From positions 5,463,501 through 5,527,500 of the forward strand of contig OX327703.1 in NCBI GenBank assembly GCA_946807835.1: DNA of 64,000 nt. Direction: 5' to 3'. Made by a program: the position numbers and the translations under genes. This document shows positions 12,004 to 21,461 of this stretch, piece after piece. Each line of letters starts with the position of its first letter. The stretch's first letter is position 1. The notes below the pieces were generated by a model that ran no database searches, was not told the origin of the DNA, and saw only the letters and a program-made list of their open reading frames with translations. The stretch comes from Ailanthus altissimus. Taxonomy: Eukaryota > Streptophyta > Magnoliopsida > Sapindales > Simaroubaceae.

Positions 12004-12573
12004 ATCTCTTTTCTTTCTTTCAAAATGAATTGCATTCTTGCTAACCTTAAAAAACATTTTCCTTCATTGCCTCAAAATGCTCTACTTAAGATTTACAAAG
12101 CACATTGTGAATGACTAAGGCTATTGATGTTGAGTAATATCCCTGTGGATATTCGTTAGTTAATCGAAGCCAAAGTTCGATTATCTAGTGAGTCTGCAAA
12201 TAATTGTGTTTCTTTTATGCCTGGTCTTGAAAGAAGCTCTTATGCCAAAATGCAACGAGCAAAAAAGTTACAAGTCTGTCATAAATGTGCTCGATGGAAT
12301 TGTAACCGGAGTTGTCATTCTTTTTTATTTGCATCTAGAAATCGAGAAGACAAAATTCAGTTCATTAAGGATGGACTGAGTAAGAAGTCTTTGGATGATA
12401 TCCTATTGACTCGTGAGGCGCATCCCTGTGAGCTTGTGCAACATGAACTTTACGATTTATGGAATAAATTCAAAAATGAACATCAATGGTATAGTCTTAG
12501 GAATTTGACTTTAAAAGACCCTGTTTGCCAATTTATAAGAAAATTGGATGGGAAGCCTATCTCTGACCCATAG
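12004..12573 (+). pseudogene. Unrecognised ORF with Cys cluster, carried by the Athila-like element
   Basis: I do not recognise this protein. A single frame from about 12024 gives MNCILANLKKHFPSLPQNAL, two in-frame stops (near 12110 and 12160), then an open stretch from about 12170 to a TAG at 12571-12573. The open part has CHKCARWNCNRSCH, a C-x2-C-x4-C-x3-C arrangement that could bind zinc, then a charged region ending RKLDGKPISDP. It lies between integrase and the LOG-like copy, so it is internal to the element. It does not look like integrase, an envelope protein (no membrane segment seen) or known gag. It may be captured host sequence or a lineage-specific accessory ORF. Confidence 0.5.
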
Positions 12574-12931
12574 AGGGCGTTTAACTCGTTACTGGACGTA
12601 AAACTAGAGGAAGATGTGAGCTACAATCATAACTACCTCTAAATATATGTGTTTTAATTTCAAACTTTATTTTATTTTATTTAATGAATAGTAGGGCTAC
12701 TCATATAGATGTCTTAAATTCAAATCTTTTGGTTAAATAATGCATGTGGGTCCTTATGTTTAAATTTTTGTGTTTTATTTTTAAATCTCTTCTAACAAAC
12801 TATTGGGTTACCAAAATCGTTGTTATCATTTGGTACTTTATAAATACAACACTTCATTTTCTTTATTTTCATATATTGAGATAAATGTGAGTATAGATTT
12901 GAAAGAAACCTCAATTCAACAATTTTGAAAT
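12574..12931 (+). other. AT-rich spacer between the Cys-cluster ORF and the LOG-like copy
   Basis: About 360 bases with no open frame of note and no recognisable motif. It probably contains what would be the 5' untranslated part of the LOG-derived copy, but no homology is visible to me. Confidence 0.4.
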
Positions 12932-13541
12932 ATATGTGTATTTTGTGGATCTAGTCCTGGGAAAAATAAAGTATTTATAGAAGCAACAATCTAGGAAAAG
13001 CATTGGCTGCAAGAAAAATTTATTTGATTTATAGAGGGGGTAGCCTTGGATTAATGAGGTGCGTGTCAACAACTGCACATTTAGGAGGAAGTCAAATTTT
13101 AGGTATTATTCCTACAGTTTTAACTGTGGAAAACCTGACTGGAAAAATAATAAGGGAAGAATTACGAGTCTCATCCACGCATGAACGTATAACTAGAATA
13201 CTTTACTATACAGATGCTTTTATTGATTTACCAGGTGGTTTTGGTACATTGGAAGAAATTTTTTAAATTGTCTCTTAGACCCAGCTGAATATCCACCGAA
13301 AACCCATAGGTTTGTTGAATGTTAATAACTATTTTGATTGCTTACTTTGTTTTCTTGATCAAGCTGTGGAACAAAATTTTATTTCACATTCGGTGCAACA
13401 GATCCTTGTTTCTGCCACTAATACAGATGAATTGATTACAAATTACAGGCAGTTACCTATGCACCTGACCCAGCAATAACTCAGATCGATTGGTCAGTAG
13501 GCCTTAACAAGCAAAAATTAGATCTGACACTTCATTTGTAA
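12932..13541 (+). pseudogene. Intronless LOG-like pseudogene (cytokinin riboside 5'-monophosphate phosphoribohydrolase)
   Basis: LOG enzymes release active cytokinin bases from their nucleotides. The copy begins ICVFCGSSPGKNKVFIEA and runs to DLTLHL-stop, matching the usual LOG C-terminus, so nearly the whole protein is represented. Motifs: YRGGSLGLM (family YGGGSxGLMG, here G to R), AHLGGSQILGIIP, STHERITRI, and an intact PGGFGTLEEI at 13231-13260, the nucleotide-binding signature. Plant LOG genes normally have several introns; none interrupts this one, which implies a processed RNA copy. Damage: a frameshift near 12990, stops where Gln and Trp are expected at about 13264 and 13276, and a frameshift near 13447. 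It lies inside the Athila element, same strand, between integrase and the polypurine tract. Confidence 0.88.
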
Positions 13542-14905
13542 ATTTTTCTTTATTTTATTTATTTATCAGCATCATTATTTTAGTTTATATTTGCTTAAGT
13601 GTCTCTCGGGTTTGTTTTTTTTCGAATAACTAGCGTTTCAAGTAATGTCTTTTATACATTATCTCTTTTTATTTACACATTCAATGTTTCATTTGGTTTG
13701 GGGGGAGGATAGTAGACATAAGTTGTATTTTGCATTCCAAAAAAAATAAATAATAATAATAAATTTTTTTAAAAAAAATAGATAATGGGGTCCGACATTT
13801 GATTAAAATAGTAGAGTAAAGAGTATATTTTTAAACTTTTGAGACACATTCTGACAGAGTAAGGAGTTTTATTTCTAACTTTTGAAACGCATTTTTAATT
13901 AACTTCTTGTTATTTTGTTTTATATTTCATGTATTGTTGTTTTGCTTGTAGTCTTGGTAATTCTTGTATAAAGGAATTTGTTTTTCTACCTAGGTATGAT
14001 TTCAAAATTGTTTAGGTTGAGTCACTATTTCTATTTAGCTTACTAAAGAATGACTTTCAAAATATTTTTGAACACTACTAAGCCTTGTGGTAAGATGGAT
14101 GATTCAATTTATATAGCCAAGAGAATTCTCATGTTTAATTATATATTTTTTTAATCTCACATATCTTTTGTGAGTAAGTGAATAGGTTGAGAAAATAGCT
14201 TATGAACCTTCATTGATCATTTGAATTGGTTAATTTTTGTTTAGATTGATATTATTTGAATTAAGGGATAAGTTGGTTGCATTTGTGTATAAAATATTTT
14301 GGTGAGAAACTTTTGTAATGCTTCCATGTATTTTTCTTCTTCAAAAAAAAAAAAAAAGAAAGCGAAATACCAAAAAACAAAATAGAGAAAAAAAGAAAAA
14401 ATCAATTCAGTTTAATAAAGTCTTCCTTTAATTTTAGAAAACAAATATTTTGTAAAGTAGTTTTCTTACCAAGTTATATTTATATTATTCTTACAAGCCA
14501 ATTAAGGTTCTAAAGCTGGCGTATGTTAAGAATGATTAATTTAAACGACTACTTTTTCTATCTTTGGATCAATGTTAGTTTGTATGACTGTCTTTAAATT
14601 TGACTTTTTCTTGAGTGCTTAACTGTTTTTCAACTCCATGAGAGAAATCATAACCTTTTAAACAGTCATACACTTGTGAGAATATGGAGTTGAGGCTTTT
14701 ACTTGGAAAAATTCTCAATGCTATATCTGTTGGTTTGTGGTAAGATGGTTATGGCTTAATTCACACATACACACAAAATATTTGGAAGTATAATTGAAAA
14801 AACCATAATAGCAATAGTGATCTTGAACTGACTTTTTGTTTGAAATGCTTAGGTAGTTTTGTATATTCTATTTACGCTTGAATTGTTAGAGACTAGCAAT
14901 AAGCT
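13542..14905 (+). other. Athila-like 3' untranslated region
   Basis: No coding sequence recognised. A purine tract reading GGTTTGGGGGGAGGATAG lies at 13695-13712, resembling the internal second polypurine tract common in this superfamily. A-rich runs occur at 13738-13790 and 14342-14400. The region ends at the terminal polypurine tract. Confidence 0.55.
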
Positions 14906-14917
14906 GGTTGGGGGCTA
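14906..14917 (+). promoter_or_regulatory. Polypurine tract before the Athila 3' LTR
   Basis: GGTTGGGGGCTA directly precedes the LTR start TGATGAAC. This is the expected primer for plus-strand DNA synthesis. Confidence 0.65.
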
Positions 14918-16480
14918 TGATGAACACATAAAAATGCATTTTATTAAGAGATTCAGTCACTATTTAATGTCACTAATTTTAGCATTTTTGTATTTTAGCT
15001 TGGAATAAAGCGTTCTCCTTAAATTGTGATTAATGAATATTATTTGCACAAGTTTAGGTAAAATGGACGTAACTTTCAATGTAAAAATTGAATTAAAGAA
15101 ATTCTTGAACCTAGAGTAACATGACTCAATCTTACACAAACTTGAAGAACAATTAAAAAGCCAAATCCAACATGTTATGGGCTAAAAATTGAGATACAAT
15201 AGAATTGGGTTATAACTTTCGTTTAGCTTGACCCAACTCAAGTATTTGAATTGTATTTCACAAAATATGTATCTAATTGGTATAAATCTTGAAGGTGTGA
15301 AATACTGACTTAATTATTAACAACTATTATGTTGATGATAAAGTCTAAATAAGTCGTTATCATGGACCAAATTGTATTGCAAGTGAGTAAAAGGGTTGTT
15401 GGCCGAAATCTGACACATCTTTGGTATTTTGCCTATTTTTTATTGGATACTCATCCAATTTACATGAACCTGGTGGCTATAGAAAGAAGAGACAAAATGA
15501 TACAAGTTTTATGTCGGCCACAAAGGTTACATCGGTCATTTACATTATCAAAAATGTGCTGAAAATAAGTGAACGAGTGGTTAGCGTAAATTATTGAAGA
15601 TTGAAGTCACACTTAACATATTTCATTCATTGCCTATATAAGGAAACTCTTAGGATGTTTTCAAGATTAGATAATTCTCTATTATTTTCTTCTCATTAAC
15701 ATGCATTGTAATCTAGATTAGAGTTCTTGACAAGGTTAAGAGATGAACTTTTATTTGTAATAAATCTACTTTAGTACTTTGATTCTTTGTCAAGAGCTAC
15801 GAGTATTTGTATGTTTTTTTGTGCCTAAACTCTTATTTATTTTATCTTCCATAATCCAAAGGTTATAATTCTTATGTTTCATATATTTTCAATCATGCTT
15901 TCTTTATGCGATTCTTGTTGAATTATAATTGTTATTGGTTACATTGTTTTACATGTTAATCTTTTACTGCAATATTGTCAATCGATATATTTTCGATCTT
16001 GGATAACATGTAATGATAATACTTGTTTGATATTCAAGTTGATCTTTTGCTGTAATATTGTCAAAATGATATATTTTCAATCTTAGATAACTTGTATAAA
16101 TGAACATGATTTGTGTTAATGTTTGCAAAAAGTTTAGTTATATCAAGTACATGTGTTATCAAATATGCTATATTTTACATATCTTCCGACTGATTATTTG
16201 GGATGTGAAACTTTTAATTGAGTTATAAACATTGAATCAAAGTGTAGAGTAGATTTAGAAAGTATAATTGTGATTCTCAAAACCTTTCTTACATCATCAT
16301 AAGATATTTTTCTCAATTCATAGACAATTCTATCTCATACACTTAAACCAATTAATAAATTTTCTCATTTGCTACTGCTTTAATATTTTACTTCACCAAC
16401 CTATTTTACCAAAAGCATCCATGTGGGATCAATACCTCAATCTATACTGCGATAGCCGCATTACATTTTGAGCATAAACA
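14918..16480 (+). mobile_element. Athila-like 3' LTR
   Basis: It starts TGATGAACAC after the polypurine tract and ends GCATAAACA; the last 120 bases match the 5' remnant that precedes the primer site at 2819. Length is 1563 bp. A TATA box lies at 15634. After it the interrupted Copia LTR resumes at 16481 (family block CTATTGGAAATCA-like also seen at 25877). The 5' LTR is too truncated for a target duplication check. Confidence 0.8.
15634..15643 (+). promoter_or_regulatory. TATA box in the Athila 3' LTR
   Basis: CTATATAAGG lies in the middle of the LTR, about 720 bases from its start, a plausible transcription start region for the element. Confidence 0.5.
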
Positions 16481-16776
16481 TTGAGAAATCTAAACTTATT
16501 GGAAATCAAGTTTATGCTACTATTCTAACTCCTACAATCCCACCAGCTTTGTTTGTGAGATCGCTTTAATATGAGTTTTAAAATCTCAATTCTTTATTGA
16601 ATCATCTTTAAGGGTGAGTTTCTGAAACTCTTAGTATATTTGACTTAAGTTCAATATATGTTTGTTGAATATGAAATTATATTTCTATTTCGCTGCATAT
16701 TGTATGGATAACGTGCAGTATTTGATTCAATGAAAATATTATCACATGCATGCACTTAGTAAGCATATAAACACAA
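16481..16776 (+). mobile_element. Family K Copia LTR 1, 3' terminal part
   Basis: It continues the LTR cut at about 2690. It aligns by eye with 25868-26163 through shared blocks such as GGTGAGTTTCT and CATGCATGCACTTAGTAAGCA, and lies directly before a Copia primer site. Confidence 0.75.
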
Positions 16777-16788
16777 TGGTATCAATGC
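16777..16788 (+). promoter_or_regulatory. Copia primer binding site, initiator tRNA-Met type (degenerate)
   Basis: TGGTATCAATGC resembles the usual Copia primer site TGGTATCAGAGC with two differences. It directly follows the LTR and sets the left end of internal region A. Confidence 0.6.
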
Positions 16789-18290
16789 ATGTTTGTGTGC
16801 TTTTTGGGTTAATGGAGTATGTTTAAGTTGTTTGGGATGCTCAGGAATAATGGGTATTGCAGTTTTAAATGTTGAAAGTGCAAACCCAGGTCATTGTTCG
16901 AAGGAATGTAGGGGTGTTGAATACTTAGCTTAGGGGCATTCATAGAGGTTGGATGAATGCCAGGAATTCATAGAGGTTAGATGAATGCCAGGAAGTTAGG
17001 TGTGTGATGCTCGGGTATTCGTAGCATTAGAATGAATACAGGAGGTGATATGTTTTTAATAAAGGGGCATTGATGAAACTAACTTAATGTCGGGTCACTC
17101 ACTTTTGGGGCTAGGGCGTTCAAAGCACTAGATTAGATACGGGGGCTTTGATTTTTGTCATAATGGAGTGTTATGTGATAACGCTAAATTGGTGGCTAGT
17201 TGTCATGCTAGGGCAATCAAACAGTTGAATGCTAGGGCATTCTAATTTTTTAATGCCATAGTGTTCACAACAGTTCACTCTATTTTGCATTCTTTTGCAT
17301 GTGATGTTTATTTATGCAAATTATAATTATTATAACATTGCAATATATACCGTGGCCATTTTTTTGTGCTGTTAAATATATTGGGAGCTTTATTGGTAGG
17401 GAGTTAGTTATGCTTACGTAAAATAAATATTTGATTATGATCATATCCTCATAAGTTGCGGATAAGTTTTTCAAAATCTCTCTTAATCAGATTGAAATGC
17501 ATTTTATTTTGAGAAAGTGCTATGCATGGTTTGTCTTATCAATACAATGTTAGACTGGTCACCTCGGTATTTTTAATATTTTTAAAGCCTAAGAGATTGG
17601 TCATTACGATTTGAACTATGTTGGTTAAACATGAGATAAGGCAAATATAAGCAAACATATTGCCAGTATTACTAAAACATGAGTGTAGTATCAGTAACTT
17701 ATATTTGATTATTGACAAGTTAATCTGAAACACATTTACCTAATATTGCTAGAGCGTGAGGATAAGTTGTGTTTAGAATTAGTGGTAGGAGCTGTATGAG
17801 ATACAATTAACAAAAGTTGTCTATCCTTTGGGATTTATAAAGGCCAATATTGCTAAAGTATAATGCTGATTAGGTTTAGTTCTCACTGTAAAGTTTAAAT
17901 TGAACTCTCATTTTCCTGTTTGAGAGATTAAAAAGAATATGTACAGCAGTGGGAAGGCATATTTAGATTGAAAACCTATACTAGTTATATCCACGATCTA
18001 AAGCATTATTTTAACTATTTAAAATGTTCTGCTAAATATCTTCTCTCTTGTCTTATGGAGATAAGATAAGATGTGTACGAGAATTCGTAGGTACACATAT
18101 TAGATACACACCAAAAATAGGGTATTGAAAAATAATTTAGATTGACTTATAAATTTAAGAATTGTTCTAAATTCATAATAGCTTGGATATATTATTGATT
18201 AGAAAAATAAGAGATATTTCTGATTACAAAAATAAGAGATATTTCTGATAATGCCTTTTAGAAGAGGTTGAATGTTAATAGAAATAGGTT
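16789..18290 (+). other. Leader of Copia internal region A
   Basis: Long non-coding leader before gag. It contains a series of short inverted repeats at 16925-17265 and is related by eye to 30400-31250 in unit C, including blocks around TTAGA-TGGTCAC and AAAGCGTTTTAA-like text. No intact coding frame is seen, although N-terminal gag may be hidden by decay. Confidence 0.5.
16925..17265. repeat. Series of short hairpin repeats in the Copia leader
   Basis: At least five degenerate units pair GCATTC-like and GAATGC-like arms. The clearest is GGCATTCAT, nine bases, ATGAATGCC at 16935-16961, a perfect 9-bp stem. A 28-bp unit is tandemly duplicated with one mismatch at 16938-16993. Later units are TATTC/GAATA around 17017 and GGCATT/AATGTC around 17066, then AGGGCGTTC and AGGGCAATC variants. 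Confidence 0.65.
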
Positions 18291-18299
18291 CATAATGAT

Positions 18300-18530
18300 T
18301 TGAGAGTTAAATCATGCATCATATCCTCAATGTCTACTGATCTTCATAAAGAGCATATGCTCATAGATAGTGCAAGTTGCAATATGCTCCATCTGAAAAA
18401 GTTGTTTAATATATCCAAACTACAAAAGAGTATAGAGGCTATGGAAAGTATTTTCATTATAGTAAGATTGGACAATATAAGCGTTATTTTCCAAAGTACC
18501 TTATCATAGAAAAGATAAACTGCTTAGGTG
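18300..18530 (+). pseudogene. gag: Copia unit A gag C-terminus
   Basis: A decayed zinc-knuckle block reads FHYSKIGQYKRYFPKYL around 18449-18500, equivalent to the family pattern CFHCGKxGHWKRNCxxYL; the first two Cys and the His are lost. The equivalent in unit C at 31404 still reads CFHC. Position just before protease remnants supports the call. Stops and frame changes throughout. Confidence 0.6.
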
Positions 18531-18539
18531 TCTATTTAC

Positions 18540-18975
18540 CAATCATTGACATCTCATTAACATTTGACGTTAGTACAGGTTACGTATTAGATATCATTTG
18601 TCCTTCTTATATTTATAATGTATTGCATGATTTGAGAAATGCTAGGATGTTTAAGAGAGAATAAGTACAGCTTCGGGTAAGAAATGAAGATTTCTTAATT
18701 GTTGAAGCAGTTGGGACTTTTAAGTTATTTCTCCCTTCTGGCAATAACATTATATTGTATAATTACTATTTTATGCCAACATTATCAGGCAAATCATATC
18801 ACTCCCTGTGTCAGATAGAGAAGGTTATCAAGTATACATTAAGAATAGTTTCTTATATTTATATGATAATGATAATGTTTTACCAGCTGAGTGTTAGCTG
18901 ACGAATAGCCATTATATTTAAGATACAACAAGAAATGTCTTAAATGTAGAGGTAAATATAATAAGTAATAGTTCA
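18540..18975 (+). pseudogene. Copia unit A protease remnant
   Basis: Weak match to the family K protease region: a block corresponding to ICPSYIYNVLHDLRNARM, then the VGNED and FLPSGNNIILYNYYFMP segments and ANHITPCV, which correspond to the 'LRVGNG', 'LPSGLVLxLNNCYYVP' and 'NIISVS' blocks of related Copia polyproteins. It would process gag-pol; many stops. Confidence 0.6.
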
Positions 18976-18981
18976 AAAACT

Positions 18982-19935
18982 TTGAATAATACAGAATCGT
19001 GGCATAAGATATTAGGTCATATTGACGTGATACGCCTAGCCCGTCTAGTTAGGGATGGTCAGATACCTGATCTTTTTATAAAACCTTATCCAGTTCATAA
19101 ATCATGTATTCAAAAGAAGATTGCCGAATCTCCTTTTGTTGATGTTGGACACCATGCCATTGATTTATTAAAACTATTACATAGTAATGTATGTGGTTTA
19201 ATGAATCACACTGCTATAGGTGTGTTTCGATACTTCGTCGTCTTTATCGATGATTTGTCACGATATAAACATGTGTTTCTAATGAGACACAAGTCAAAAA
19301 CTTTTGAAATGTTATAAGAATTTTGACATGAGGTAGAGAAATAAACTGGTATGTATATTAAATGTCTTCGATTCGATTGAGACGGTGAATATATGAGCAT
19401 TGAATTCATAAATTATTTAAAGGAGAAAGGAATTTACGCTTAGTATAGTTCTCTAAGTACTCCTCAATACAATGTTGTTTTAGGAAAGAGGAATCAAACT
19501 TTATTAGATATAGTCCGATCGATGATGAGCTTTATCGATCTTCTAGAATATCTACAAGGTTATGTTCTAGAAACTACTACTTATTTGTTGAACAGAGTTC
19601 TATCAAAGGTCATTTCTACTTCTTCGTATGAGTTATGGACTATGAGGAAATTAAGTCTTAAGTATGTTAAGATTTAAGGCTGTCTTACTTATATAAGAGT
19701 TACAGAACATGATAAACTTGCACCCAAGAGGTACAAGTATCAGTTCATTGGATATCCCAAACATTTTATAGGATATCAATCCTATAATCCAAAGGATTGA
19801 AACGTGTTCATTGCTTATAGTGCCATTTTTCTAGAGAAATAATTTCTTATGAATCTTGGAAATTGTAGAATCATTGAGCTTGATGAAGTCAATTCAGAAG
19901 TTTATGAACTGATGATGGAACCTTAGGCTCAATCG
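18982..19935 (+). pseudogene. Copia unit A integrase
   Basis: GAG-preintegrase and core integrase. An open frame 18982-19317 gives WHKILGHIDVIRLARLVRDG, CIQKKIAESPF and the catalytic-start region LHSNVCGLMNHTAIGVFRYF (family LHSDVCGPM; D to N change), then VFIDDLSRYKHVFLMRHKS. Downstream, after stops, are LRFD-stop-DGEY (the second Asp context), STPQYNVV, RNQTLLDIVRSMMSF with the Glu context altered, and KYQFIGYPKHFIGY. Non-functional. Confidence 0.8.
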
Positions 19936-19947
19936 AGTGAGATACTT

Positions 19948-20860
19948 TTGACACACCTTTTACATAGGTCAAAAAAGATCTCAAGGCCACCTATTAAGTA
20001 TAATATGATGCCTGAAGATGCCTTTAAGGTTTTTTTAGTTGAAGAAAATGATTCTTTAACTTATAGAGATGCAATGTTGGACATTGATATGGGAAAATGG
20101 CAAGAAGCCATAAAATCTAAGATTGAATATATCAATGACAATCAAGTCTAGGACTTGGTTGAGCTTTCTAAAGCAATTGTTCCTATTAGTTATGAATGAA
20201 TTTACAAGCGAAAGTGTAGGCCTGATGGGAAGGTAGATACCTTCAAAGCTCGATTGGTAGCAAAAGATTATACTTAGCAATCTAGAATTAACTATAAGGA
20301 AACCTTTTCACTAGTAGCCTTGCTAAAGTTGATTCAAATTCTGTTGGCTATTATAGTATATTATGATTTTGAGATTTGGCAAGTGGATGTAAAGACGACT
20401 TTTCTGAATGGATATCTCGAGAAAGAGACATTCATGGAGGATTCTGAAGGATTTACATCTAGCCTAACTTCTAATCTAATGTGTAAACTGAAGAAGTCCA
20501 TTTATGAACTTAAGTAGGCTTCCTGAAGCTAAAATCTTCGTTTTGATCAAAGTAATTAGAGGGTATGGTTTTATCAAAAACATAGAGGAAGCATGTGTGT
20601 ACAGAAAGGTTAGTGAGAGCATGATTATCTTTCTTATTTTTACGTGGATGACATACTCATTATCAGAAATGATATTGGTTTGTTATAGTTAGTCAAGAGT
20701 TATCTGAGTAAGAACTTTTCTATGAAGGATTTGAGAGAGGCTTTCTGTATACTGGATATAAACCTTTATAGAGATAGAGTTAGGAGGCTGATAGGATTCT
20801 CCTAATCCTTGTACATAGAAAATGTTCTTGAAATATGTAACTTTAGTAAGACGGTTGATG
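19948..20860 (+). pseudogene. Copia unit A reverse transcriptase
   Basis: Copia RT (RVT_2). Visible blocks are YRDAMLDIDMGKWQEAIKSK, then after a stop FKARLVAKDYT, FSLVALLKLIQILLAII, and FEIWQVDVKTTFLNGYLEKE, which carries the first catalytic Asp. CKLKKSIYELK follows. The active-site box YVDD is intact at 20641-20652, followed by ILIIRNDIG. Several stops replace Gln codons (CAA/CAG to TAA/TAG), consistent with C-to-T decay of methylated DNA. Confidence 0.88.
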
Positions 20861-20869
20861 TATCTTTCA

Positions 20870-21461
20870 AACATGATATTCATCTTAATAGGAGGATGTA
20901 TGCCATGTTATGTACGAGACCTCTATCAGTATAATTGTAAGTGTTGTGAGCTGATATCAGTCTGATCTAGATAACAACCATCTGAAGGCTGTGTAACATA
21001 TCCCGAAATACCTTAAGGGTACAAGGGATTAGTTTCTAATGTATGGAAAGAGTGACTCACATATGAGAGGATACATTGATTCAAATATCCAGTCTGATCC
21101 GGATTATAGAAAGTCTATATTTGGTTATGTTTCTTCTTAATGGTGACATAGTCAGTTGGAAGAGTGCAAAATAAGCCTCCACAACTAATTCTACCTTAAA
21201 GGTATAATACATTATAGCTTCAAAAGTTGCAAAGGAAGTGGTATGGATACACAAGTCTGTCGTATAGCTCAAAATAGTATCAAGTTCAGTGAATCCTATC
21301 CTACTATATTGTAATATCAACAGAACAATTTATTAAGCCAAAGAGCCAAGGACACATTAGAAGTTTAAGCATGTAGAGAGGAAATACGATGTAATTAAAG
21401 AAATATTTGTTAGAAGAGATGTAATAGTATTCTTAGTTGATTTTATAGATAATATAGCATA
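20870..21461 (+). pseudogene. Copia unit A RNase H, interrupted by a solo LTR
   Basis: Corresponds to the end of the Copia polyprotein: YAMLCTRPL, ISFxCME, SLYLVMFLLNGDIVSWKSAK, ASKVAKEVVWIHK and NPILLYCNINRTI. The frame is broken and continues at 24232 after the solo LTR, with the family ending ALTP-VFEKYMELMG-like. The insertion target GCATA lies at its right edge. Confidence 0.8.
21457..21461. repeat. Target site duplication GCATA, left copy
   Basis: GCATA precedes the LTR start TGACTGGACC and recurs at 24232-24236 after the LTR end. This proves a single Ty3-type integration event. Confidence 0.9.

Noticed and set aside
2319..16485. TTAAG/TTGAG as target duplication of the Athila element
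   Set aside because: 2324-2690 is better explained as continuing Copia LTR, so the left TTAAG is not at the element edge; the 5' LTR is too truncated to define it.
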